Assembly (NCBI GenBank): GCA_964036045.1
Contig: OZ038389.1
Location: 38,015,998 to 38,079,997, forward strand
Direction of reading: 5' to 3'
DNA from: Eutreptiella sp. 'Long Island Sound 2002'
Taxonomy: Eukaryota > Euglenozoa > Euglenophyceae > Eutreptiales > Eutreptiaceae
Length of the DNA stretch: 64,000 bases
Shown: in pieces, positions 52,248 through 61,640 of the stretch
How positions within the stretch are numbered: position 1 is the stretch's first letter
Layout of the letters: each line of letters opens with the position of its first letter
The notes under the pieces: model-generated
Told to the model about the DNA's origin: nothing
Database searches by the model: none
Seen by the model: only the letters and a program-made list of their open reading frames with translations
Program-made: the position numbers and the translations under genes

Positions 52248-55200
52248 GTGTCCTGGAACGTCCAGGGCTCGATGCGGGGGGACGGTGTACCAGTGACCCC
52301 AGGTATGCTCGACGGTGATGCGGTGGCGGCGGGTATCATGAAGGCCGAGGGTGCCATCCTGGGCCTATTCCAGGAGACTGGCCTGCAGGACCCTCAAGGT
52401 GTGGTGCACTCCGAGAACCAGTGGCGTCACCATGGGTATCATACATACCCAGGGGTGGATGCCCAGGCGGCGTCGGCGGCGGCGGTGCGCGGCGGGCTCT
52501 TGATTGCCCTTCGGGCGGACGTGTTCGCCGCGGAGGAGGTTCGAGACATCGTGGACATCGTGCCGGGCAAGGCCATGGCCCTGGATGTGGTGACCGCAGG
52601 TGGCACCCTCACGGTCATCAACGTCCACGGCCCGGGCAGCGGCGGCGACTCCTGGGCGTCTAAGGCGTCCTTCTGGGCTGACGTGGCCATGTACGCGGCG
52701 GCCAAGAGCGCGGGTGGCACCAGGGCCGTGCTCCTCGGAGGGGACTTCAACGTGTGGCTGGAGTCCCCGTGGCACCCTACCACGAGGAGGTTCCAAGCCC
52801 TGTGGGAACAGTGTGGCTTCCGCAGGGCAGGCCCGGAACGGGAGGAGGACAGGAGGCCCACGAGGGCGGGGCACCGACTGGACTCCTTCCTTCTGAACTC
52901 GCCTCTGGTCCCGTGGGCGGCGCGTGAGCGCCCTCACTTGGCGCCGGGGCGGTCTCCAGCGTCGCTGGGGTCGGATCATGGCCCTGTGGTCCTGGACATC
53001 CCGCTAGCGGTGGCCGGCAAAGAGAGGGTCACCAGGATGGCCTACTCGCACGCCCAGGGCAGGCTGCACGCCATACGCCCGGACTCCCCGGGGGTTCGTG
53101 AGGCGGTGGCGGCAGTACTGCAGAAGGCCTGCGGGGATCAGCGATTACAGGCGTGGCTCTCATCGGACCAGGACACTGCCACCATGGGCACGTCGGAGGT
53201 GCAAGCGGTCTTTGACCTGCTCTACGCCTTCCGTGATGACGTGTCCAGGGTCACGGGAGTGCGCATGCCTTCCGGCGTGGACCCGCAGTACCCACACGGG
53301 CAGGCGGAAACGGAGGCGTCGCTGGACCAGGTCCTCTCGGATCAGCAGGCCCTGGCCTGGCGTGCCCATCAGCTGTGGCAACGGGACGCGGCGGCGGCCG
53401 GACTCCACTCCCAGGAAGCGACTGCCCTGCTACAGCACCTCCGGCGAGTGGACCCCGACCTGTCCCCCGCCTCGGTTGAGGACCTGCGTGCCGCATTGGA
53501 CCAACAGCTCCGCCAGCTGGAGACACGCGTGGAGGAGCTGCGGGATGTCCTCAGGAGCAACAGGCGCCGGTCCATCAAGGACTACTGGCGGGGCAGGGTA
53601 CCGGACCTGCAGCTCCGATGGACGGCGATACGGGGGGCCATCAACGTGGTGAACTATGCCCCGTCAGGCCTTTGGTCCGTACGCGTCCGCGAGTCGGAGA
53701 AGGTGCTCTTGGAGGCCTCGGACGTCATTGGCGAGGTCCAGAGGTATTGGGAGGCGCTGTACGCCAAGCGGCCAGTGAACCTGCCGGCCTTCGAGCGGCT
53801 GGTCCGGGCCCACATTCCCAAAGGGGTGCCGGAGGAGTGGAGGTCGGTACAGGACTACACCATGCAGGACCTTAAAGACGCCGTGAGGCAGGCCGTGGCG
53901 GACGACAAAGCTCCGGGGTCCAACCGGGTCACGGCAGCCCTCATAGCAGAGCTGCCTGAACCGGTGCAGGGGCTCCTGGTGCATGCGTACAGGGCAATCC
54001 TGCGGGGTGCGGATGTCCCGGAGTCCTGGCACGAGGCCATTATCTGGCTGATGCCCAAGGGCACAGCCACGGGCAACCTGGACGAGTACAGGCCGATAGC
54101 GCTGGGGCAGCAAGACATGCGAATGCTCATGACCCCCCTCATGCGGAGGTTCACAGCTGTTCTGGCACGCAAGGGACTGGCCGCGGACTGGCAGTTCGGA
54201 GCCATGCCGGGCTCCACGGCGGCTGCCCCGGTGTTCCTGGCCCAGCGCAGGCTGCAGCGTGGGATGGAGGAAAACCACGTCCTGGCCTTCGATGTGTCGA
54301 AAGCTTTTGACACAGCGCCGCACGGAGCACTGGCGCTACTCCTGCGCCACATGGGTGTCCCGGAGGAGCTCATCAGGCTCTTCCACACCCTCAGCTGCGG
54401 GTCCCTGGTGCGCATCGTCACTGCGCATGGCCCGACGCCGAGCATACGGCTCCACAGGGGCCTGCGGCAGGGCAGTGCGGAGAGCGCTGTGCTCTACCTC
54501 CTCCTATTGGAGCCTCTCCTGCGGAGCCTTGCCTGTAAGGCGCGGGGAGATGCTCGCCACGCGGTGCCACCCCTGGTACAGGCGTACTGTGATGACCTCC
54601 TGCTGATAGCGCACTCCCTGCCGCAATTCCTGGAGTATGCGGCGATGATAGCGCGGTATCTCACGGACATGGGCATGTCCCTCAACGTGAGCAAATGCGC
54701 CTATGCCAGTACTGCTCGCATCCACTCGATTATGGTATACCTGAACCCGGGGGACACAGCGGCCCCATGGGTATGCTTACGTGCCAAGGGCACGGTACCA
54801 TACTTGGGCCTGCGCCTCGATCCCAGGGGGATGGCGACCATGAAGGAGAAACATGTACTCCGGTGTGAAGCCCTGCTGGGCTGGTGCAAGAACACGCTGG
54901 GGCCGGCGTCGGTGCCTCATGAGGTGATGGCGGCCGTGGTTGGTGGCATCGTGCGGTACGCGGCGCCCTACCTGTCCGACACGGCGGAGGCGGTGGTCAA
55001 GCTGAACACTGCCATCAAGGCTGCGGCCCTGCAGTTTGAGAAGCTGCCCAAGGACCTGTCCAACGTGGCGGTGCGGTCAGGTCATGGGCTACGGTTGGCA
55101 GATGTCCAGGTTATCTGCCGCGACTCCGTCGTGGCGACCGTGGCTCAGCTCACCCACCACAGGTCGATGACGGTCCGTGATGAGCTGCGGGCCATGCTCC

Positions 55201-58200
55201 GAGACATGCACGTGCAGTACGGAGTGTGCGGGCAGTTCATGGTGCCCTCTGCGTCATTCGCCACGCACGCTGGCAATACGTGGGTGGACAGGGTGCTCAG
55301 GGCGATGGGGACGTTGCGCGTGGGGCTTCTCATGCCATCGTCGGTGTACTCGTGTGCACACGCCCATCTGCCGCAAGTGCAGTGGGCAGGGCGGAAGTGG
55401 GTATCCCAATCCTACGCCTTCAAGGGTAGGGACATCTGCATTCTCTCGGGGCCCCGCACGGATGCGGCAGTGCAGTCCCTGACTGATCCCGCAAATGACC
55501 TCCTGCATGCGCGGCTCCCCTGCCCTACGCCTGGGCACTGGGCGGTCCAGCTACAGGAGTGCCACGAGGACCACCTGCACCTTCCGCACGCGGGAGTAGG
55601 ACCCCACCAGCTGGACCATGTGTGGCTCACGGGGCTTCGCGACGTCTTCCGGCCGCAGCTGCCCGGTCCGTTGACCCACCGGCTCATACACCCGGTGCGC
55701 CGAAAGAAGGCCAGCAAACGCAATAGACAGTCCGCTGCGGGGGACGTGTATGTAGTGGGCGGATACAGGGAGGAAGGATGGGACCCGGCCAACCCGGGGC
55801 TGTCCATGCCGTTCGTCCCGCTGGCCGCCCTCCTGTTCCTGCTGGGGGACGTCTTTGAGGGCTACCAGCAGCAAGACGATCCGGCGTCCGTCCCCCTACT
55901 CACTCCCCACACCGGGGGCGGCATCAGCCCGCCACCACTGTGGGTTGTGCACGGACAGCCGGCGTTTTCCAGGGCGTGCGCGGCGGTGCACAAGTGCGGC
56001 GAATGGGCAATTGTTCTTCTGCTACCGGCAGGCCCAATCCCGGATCCGGATGAGCACTCGGTCCCGGAAGTGGTCCGCATGTCCAACGTGCCGCATGATC
56101 CGCATGTCGCCGTCACGTCGTTGCGTGGCGGTGGCGCAGTGGAGCAGGGGTCTGTCGTGGTGTACCAGCCTTCCTGCTCCGCAACGGTTTGGGGGGCGGA
56201 ATACACCACCGCCCTGGACGCCATCAAGTCAGTCTGCGGATGTGACCTGGCCTGGAGACCACATGCGGTGTATCGACCGAGGGTGGTCCTGTCCCCGGAG
56301 CTCACGGCCTCCAGCGCGGCGTCTCTGGGAAAGGTGGTGCAGAGCCCCCACTCCGACGTGGCGTGGCTAGAGCCCCACCGGTACTGCTGGGTGCCGGTGG
56401 CGACTAAAGTCACATCGTCTGACGCGTCGCCCCAGGGAGACGACGCCACAAATGTGGCGGTGGCCAGCCACGGAATCCCCACGTGGACGGGTGCCATCTA
56501 CGGCACGGTCCCGGAGGCAGAGATCATTGGCGCGGCGGCGTACTTGTTGCACACGCCCCCGTCAGCGTGCACGGTACACGTGGTGGATGCGTCCGTCATA
56601 GGAGCGCATCTCCGCAGGGCGCAGGAGGCCCTGTACCGTGGCATCAAGGGGCCGACGTCACATCTGGTCAATCAACATGCACTGAGCTGGATAGTGGAGG
56701 GGCTGCGGCGGCTGCCGCGCCGAGTTGGGGGGCCGCACCACTGGGTGGTGAGACAGAGCTCGCACTTAGCGGCGGTCCCGCTTGAGGCACCGGACTCTGC
56801 CGCGGCCCGTGCGATGGCCCCGCCAGTCCATCTAGTCCTGCCGAAGGAGCACGCCATCCTCTTGGTACCGGGGGATAATGGTGAGCTCGAGCCGCGTGTA
56901 CCATCCATGCAAGCCCTTCAGCAGGTCCGGGAGATGGAGTGGCGTTCGCTAGCGGCTCGCACCAGGGCGCACACGCCACTGGCTGGCGCCTGCGAGGCGA
57001 TGTCCCTGGGAGCTATGCACCACGGCCCAACGCACAGGAATATGCTGCGGGCACGTGACGGTCGCTTGTCCACCATGCAGGTCATGCGACGGTGGAGACA
57101 GAAGCTCACGCGTGTGGCAATACCGGCCCACCCCTGTATCTTCTGTGGGGGGCCGGAGGAGGACATCGGCCACATGCGCCTACTGTGTGCGCGGGACGAG
57201 GAGGTGGCTGGGCTTCTGTGCAGGCGTGTGGAGGAGTTCACGGCGGAGCTACCCCTAACGGACAGGGCGGTGGAGTTCGTGGCGTGGAGGGAGCACGGCT
57301 GCAGGTGGGCAGAATCCCTGATGGCAGGTGTCGTACCCGGGGACCTGAAGCGGCTGTTCGCTGCGGTGCGAGCGGCGTCGTCCCGGGGTCCTGCCAAGGC
57401 CAGACTCTTTGTGGAGGACATGGTCCAGATTGGGGAAGATGTGTATGCCCGCAGGAACCATCGGCTCACCCAGATCATGCAGCTGCCGATGCAAGATCAA
57501 AGGAGGGCGGTATACGCGTTCCTGCGCGGTGACACACCCTTCTGCCCGCCGGCAGGGAGGATCCTGCAGCGTCCGCCGTGGAACCCGTTTGCCGGCCTCC
57601 CCGGCGACCTGCGGGCAACCTTTCTGAGGGCGCCGCTGCACGCACTGCTGGTGTCGCGGTCGTGCATCGAGCGTGAGGAGGCCCTGTCCTTGTTCCCTCA
57701 CTGGATGGCGGCGGTGGCGCAGGCCTTCGACCGGTGGATCGGTTCCTGGGTGGCGCGAGACATCACGGCATTCAGGGAGTGGTCCCGCGTGGTGTCGGCG
57801 CAGTCCTGGGCCCAGGTGCGGGGTACCAAGGTGAGACACCCTGACGGCCAGAGTGATCCCTGGCTCCAGGTGTACGCCAACCATCCGGCGGTGGGGAACG
57901 TCGTGGGCTGGCCTCGCGAGGTGCTGCCAGTCCTTCAGCAACCTCTGTGCGGTCTCCCAGTCCTGGCGGTGGCTGTCGTACTTGACGTGGGTACGTTGTG
58001 GCTATGTGACCGGCAGCTGCGACGAGCCGTACCGGCGGTCACGGAGCAGCGGTCCATGGCAGTGTTAGTGGGCTCCGAGCAGCTGGCGCGGGTACAGGGC
58101 GACGACGCGCAAGGCCAAGTCACGGAGGCCATGTTCTCTCTGCCAGAGGGGGACGACCACGTGGCTGCCGATGCCCGTCACACCCTTGACACCCTGGGTC

Positions 58201-58922
58201 TCAGGGCGGTCATTGAGGCTCGGGCGGGAGGGCAACGCTTGGTTCTGGCTTCCGCCAGGGGCCCGGAGCAGGACGGGGTTGTTGTCATCGGGGAGGTCTT
58301 GCGGGACTACGGTTGGGAGCTCCTGGCGCATGGCACGCGCGGCCCCAAGGTGGCGCGGTGGCCCCGGCTGCTTGAGAGCCTGCCGGAGATGCCCGACGGA
58401 CGACCGATACTCCGCCCGGTGTCCACGTGGGAGGAGGCGAGGCGCAGCCTCCTCAGTAGTGCCACAGCACGCACGCTGACAGGGGCTTTGCTCGGGCTCC
58501 AGGACGCGTGCTGCGATGTATGGCAGGACCTGTGGTCGCAGTGCTGTGATGGTAGCTGCGTTCCATCGCGGTCTGTGCTTCCGCAGCGATGCCACGGGTG
58601 CGGGGAGACGGTGTCCGTTTGGGTTCATCAGTGTGCCTCCGCCCCGCTGTGCGGGACATGTCAAGAGCATGCCGACAGGGGGTGGCCTAAGGCGAGGTGG
58701 GCACTGCGGCACTCTGGACGGATGTCCTCAAGTGCCTGGACGACTATCCAGGGTGGCCTGAAGAGCGTCCGAGTGGAAGGGGTACGGTGCCCTGGAGCGC
58801 CGTCTGCGGCCCTGCCCCTGATGCTGTGGTGGGCGGCTCTGGAGGGCGACTCACGGATACTCTGGTTGTGGCATCACGGAGGAAATGGTGACGGAGTGGT
58901 GGGTGCCGGGGGTGCAGGTTGA
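52248..58922 (+). CDS. ORF2 of the giant non-LTR element: APE endonuclease, reverse transcriptase, zinc-binding C-terminus
   Basis: A 2,224-residue frame with no breaks. The APE-type endonuclease covers residues 1-250: SWNVQG, QET at 42-44, GDFN at 165-168, RLDSFLL and SDH at 242-244. RT motifs: EYRPIALGQQD, FDVSKAFDT (D682), GLRQGSAESAVL and active site YCDD at 780-783. Around 1410-1540 lies a possible degenerate RNase H domain (VPEAEIIGA, VHVVDAS). At about 1630 is a Cys-x2-Cys...His...Cys knuckle (CIFCGGPEEDIGHMRLLC) of the zf-RVT type, and near the C-terminus two Cys pairs (CHGCG and CGTC). The protein would nick DNA and copy the element RNA at the nick. At over twice the usual length, it includes several hundred residues I cannot assign. 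The given start is GTG; no ATG precedes the endonuclease. Confidence 0.9.
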   Translation: MSWNVQGSMRGDGVPVTPGMLDGDAVAAGIMKAEGAILGLFQETGLQDPQGVVHSENQWRHHGYHTYPGVDAQAASAAAVRGGLLIALRADVFAAEEVRDIVDIVPGKAMALDVVTAGGTLTVINVHGPGSGGDSWASKASFWADVAMYAAAKSAGGTRAVLLGGDFNVWLESPWHPTTRRFQALWEQCGFRRAGPEREEDRRPTRAGHRLDSFLLNSPLVPWAARERPHLAPGRSPASLGSDHGPVVLDIPLAVAGKERVTRMAYSHAQGRLHAIRPDSPGVREAVAAVLQKACGDQRLQAWLSSDQDTATMGTSEVQAVFDLLYAFRDDVSRVTGVRMPSGVDPQYPHGQAETEASLDQVLSDQQALAWRAHQLWQRDAAAAGLHSQEATALLQHLRRVDPDLSPASVEDLRAALDQQLRQLETRVEELRDVLRSNRRRSIKDYWRGRVPDLQLRWTAIRGAINVVNYAPSGLWSVRVRESEKVLLEASDVIGEVQRYWEALYAKRPVNLPAFERLVRAHIPKGVPEEWRSVQDYTMQDLKDAVRQAVADDKAPGSNRVTAALIAELPEPVQGLLVHAYRAILRGADVPESWHEAIIWLMPKGTATGNLDEYRPIALGQQDMRMLMTPLMRRFTAVLARKGLAADWQFGAMPGSTAAAPVFLAQRRLQRGMEENHVLAFDVSKAFDTAPHGALALLLRHMGVPEELIRLFHTLSCGSLVRIVTAHGPTPSIRLHRGLRQGSAESAVLYLLLLEPLLRSLACKARGDARHAVPPLVQAYCDDLLLIAHSLPQFLEYAAMIARYLTDMGMSLNVSKCAYASTARIHSIMVYLNPGDTAAPWVCLRAKGTVPYLGLRLDPRGMATMKEKHVLRCEALLGWCKNTLGPASVPHEVMAAVVGGIVRYAAPYLSDTAEAVVKLNTAIKAAALQFEKLPKDLSNVAVRSGHGLRLADVQVICRDSVVATVAQLTHHRSMTVRDELRAMLRDMHVQYGVCGQFMVPSASFATHAGNTWVDRVLRAMGTLRVGLLMPSSVYSCAHAHLPQVQWAGRKWVSQSYAFKGRDICILSGPRTDAAVQSLTDPANDLLHARLPCPTPGHWAVQLQECHEDHLHLPHAGVGPHQLDHVWLTGLRDVFRPQLPGPLTHRLIHPVRRKKASKRNRQSAAGDVYVVGGYREEGWDPANPGLSMPFVPLAALLFLLGDVFEGYQQQDDPASVPLLTPHTGGGISPPPLWVVHGQPAFSRACAAVHKCGEWAIVLLLPAGPIPDPDEHSVPEVVRMSNVPHDPHVAVTSLRGGGAVEQGSVVVYQPSCSATVWGAEYTTALDAIKSVCGCDLAWRPHAVYRPRVVLSPELTASSAASLGKVVQSPHSDVAWLEPHRYCWVPVATKVTSSDASPQGDDATNVAVASHGIPTWTGAIYGTVPEAEIIGAAAYLLHTPPSACTVHVVDASVIGAHLRRAQEALYRGIKGPTSHLVNQHALSWIVEGLRRLPRRVGGPHHWVVRQSSHLAAVPLEAPDSAAARAMAPPVHLVLPKEHAILLVPGDNGELEPRVPSMQALQQVREMEWRSLAARTRAHTPLAGACEAMSLGAMHHGPTHRNMLRARDGRLSTMQVMRRWRQKLTRVAIPAHPCIFCGGPEEDIGHMRLLCARDEEVAGLLCRRVEEFTAELPLTDRAVEFVAWREHGCRWAESLMAGVVPGDLKRLFAAVRAASSRGPAKARLFVEDMVQIGEDVYARRNHRLTQIMQLPMQDQRRAVYAFLRGDTPFCPPAGRILQRPPWNPFAGLPGDLRATFLRAPLHALLVSRSCIEREEALSLFPHWMAAVAQAFDRWIGSWVARDITAFREWSRVVSAQSWAQVRGTKVRHPDGQSDPWLQVYANHPAVGNVVGWPREVLPVLQQPLCGLPVLAVAVVLDVGTLWLCDRQLRRAVPAVTEQRSMAVLVGSEQLARVQGDDAQGQVTEAMFSLPEGDDHVAADARHTLDTLGLRAVIEARAGGQRLVLASARGPEQDGVVVIGEVLRDYGWELLAHGTRGPKVARWPRLLESLPEMPDGRPILRPVSTWEEARRSLLSSATARTLTGALLGLQDACCDVWQDLWSQCCDGSCVPSRSVLPQRCHGCGETVSVWVHQCASAPLCGTCQEHADRGWPKARWALRHSGRMSSSAWTTIQGGLKSVRVEGVRCPGAPSAALPLMLWWAALEGDSRILWLWHHGGNGDGVVGAGGAG

Positions 58923-61180
58923 TGGGGAGGGGAATAGTGGGTGCACCAGCTACCATCCTTACGCTGGACGCAGCGGAGGGAGTGGCGCCAGAGAAGCAGT
59001 GCCTACGCGGCCTGATTGTGCGGTACTGGCAGGCGGCGTATGACGGCCAACGCGATGTGACAGGTCGTGCCGGCCTGATGGTGAGCCGTACTGCCCCCGT
59101 GCATGAGGGTCGGACAGGGATGCTTCACCCGCCTGCCCCGGGTCGCCGCATACAACAGTGAGGTGTCATGGGTCGTCCCGACCAGGGTAATAAGGCCCAA
59201 ACCCCTGTAGGGTATTCCCATGGCACCGGGGTCTCTACTGGCGGCCCGGCTACGGCAGTCTTGGGAGTGGTTGCTCGGGATACACCGGGGGTGCACGGAG
59301 TTGTTTGGGGGTTACAGCGCTGCGGCGCCCCCTGGGAGTGTTACACGGGGTTGCGGGGTCCGCCTGCAGGCCCCAGGAGCGGCGACGGGGCGAAGATGTG
59401 TGCGTGGAAGGTTATGACGGTGGGATCATCAGGGGGACAGTATGGCGAGCGTCGTGGAGACGGCATGGCAGCCTGGAGGGAGCGCTCACAGGGGGCACGT
59501 GGAGTTCCAGGTGGCGGAGTACTGGAGTCTTGGGGGTCGACGCGGCGGTACTGGGATCCGTAAGGCGGGGGTACGCGGCGGTACTGGGGAGCCGTGCAGT
59601 GGGGGAGCAGCGGGGAAGTTCCAGATGACGGTGTACTGACATCGTGGGGGTGTACGCGGCGGTACAGGGGACCGTATGGTGGGGGTATGCGGCGGTACAG
59701 GAGTCCGTACGGTGGGGGAACGCGGCGGTACTGGGGAACCGTACAGTGGGGGAGCACGGGGATGCATGGCGGTACTGGGGTGTCCCCCTGACCCCTCTAA
59801 CAACTCAGGGGGAGCGCGGGGGCATCCCCTGGCCCCGTTAACAAACTAGAGGGACCGTGCCTGCGGGCATGTACATAGTCTAACCTCTGACCTTGGCCTT
59901 GTGGTTGCAGTGGTGAGTGTCGTGGCGGCTAGCAGGTGGCGTCGGCATGGCAACGGCGGTACTGCGCGGCGTCGTAGTGAAGAGTATGCAGTCGCCTCAC
60001 CACTGTAACAGCTTACCCCTGGGGGGCACCAGTCCGGTCGGCTAGAGGCGAGGAGGGCAGGGGAGCGGCGTGCTGAGTGGTCCGGGGGGTGACGCGCGGG
60101 CCAATGCTATAAGTAGGCTCGCCACGTCGTCGGTGGGGGCCGAACCTGCGGCCTGGCCGCTGCTGTGGCGGAAGAGGCGCAACCACGGAAGCTGGCCAAT
60201 CAGTGCAGGTAAGGGTCAAGGGTAGGCGCCAGGGCAATGTATGTGGGCCAGATGAGGTGCACCTGGTAACCACGGCCCGGGGCGAGCCTCTGGTGGGTAC
60301 CCCTACAGGGGGTCGATAACCAAGCTACGGCACCCACCAGCCCGAATCCCAGCCAGCGATATTCACGGGTTGCGCCACTCCCGTCGCAAAGCGGCCGGCG
60401 TCCCCCCCTGTGGACCCTCAAGATATATTATATGTGGGCAAGTGAATGCCTCGATGCAGACTGGGCGCTGGCCCCTGACATGGGATGCCAGCATGGTATA
60501 TATCTGGGGTGTGGGGGCAGCACGGGGCCACGGGGACGTGGAGTTGGTAACGTGTTTCTGTACTATACTAGGGGGCTGGTGCGGTGGGAAGATGGCGTAC
60601 AATGTGGAGACATGGGGGCGATGACAGCTGAGGGCCAGGCTAGGCTGGAGCCTCCCAGAAATCCTGGCTGTGCACATACAGGCTAGTGCGTGCTGGCAGA
60701 GGGATACGTGGAGTCGGGGGTGGTGGGCAGTTTCGAGGACGCGGAAGACAATGGATTACGTGGGGTCATGAGTGTTGGGTGTCTCCACTGTGGCGGGGCA
60801 ACGTGAACGATGGAGGGACAGCTCTCGCTTCGCCGCATGCGTGCTGCTTTGTTCCTTGGTTGCTGCATTGCAACGGACAGAGGTGCCCTTGCTTTCTGCT
60901 TGTTGCGATGCTGCTGCGCTGCTTTGCCTTGCCCCCTTACCCCCGGCGAACAAACGGGCCAGCGTCCGTCGCCGTTGCTAATGCTAACGCTTTGCAGTTG
61001 CCACTGCACCCAAAGCCTGGTTGCCCGGTATCCCCGGTCCTCTGGGTCCTCCGTCATGCTGTGGGCCACCTCAGGCAGCCCTGGGACCCACGGGATCGAG
61101 CGAGGCAGGAACCACCTGTCGGCGCGAGATGCCCGGTAACTCCAGTAGACGGCATGATAAGTGGTTATGACTATGACTAT
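58923..61180 (+). other. 3' region of the giant element, no gene
   Basis: No supported coding region. Between 59500 and 59780 a unit of about 40 bp based on GGGGGT(A/G)nGCGGCGGTAC and GTACGGTGGGGG recurs imperfectly. From 60690 on the sequence is more mixed in composition (for example GCTTTGTTCCTTGGTTGC near 60847). The end runs into TGACTATGACTATGAC and then (AT)n. Confidence 0.5.
59500..59790 (+). repeat. Degenerate minisatellite in the 3' region
   Basis: GCGGCGGTACTGGG or a close variant occurs at about 59540, 59577, 59722 and 59768, with further degenerate copies and GTGGGGG spacers between. Confidence 0.6.
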
Positions 61181-61224
<44 letters not shown>

Positions 61225-61486
61225 TCATTTTTTTTCGATGTCTTGCAGATATTTGTGATCGATCCCCCCCGGCGGCCAGGCGCCGCGGCAGCCGGGGCCT
61301 ACCAGGGCCGCGCCCCCCGCGGCATTTGGAGTGGCTCCCCGCGGCGGCGGCTCCTGCGGGGGCTGCGGCAGCGGCGGGCGGCCACAGCGTGGAGCCAGCC
61401 AGCCGACGGCCGACATTGCCAGGGCCCAGACAGCCAAAAACCTTGCAGAGTTCCCATTGGCAACATCCGTCATGAGGTCATCAAGG

Positions 61487-61490
<4 letters not shown>
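61181..61490 (+). repeat. (AT)n plus truncated copy of the element's 5' leader
   Basis: An (AT) tract of about 40 bp, then TTTTTTTTCGATGTCTTGCAG and about 170 bp matching the leader at 39720-39910, ending at about 61400. After that comes unrelated sequence, then the next (AT) tract. Confidence 0.75.
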
Positions 61491-61527
<37 letters not shown>

Positions 61528-61534
61528 TATATAT

Positions 61535-61619
<85 letters not shown>

Positions 61620-61640
61620 TATATATATATATATATCTAT
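61491..61640. repeat. (AT)n microsatellite with ACAT/GTAT interruptions
   Basis: About 150 bp of alternating AT with ACATATAT, GTATATAT and AGATATAT interruptions. Confidence 0.95.
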
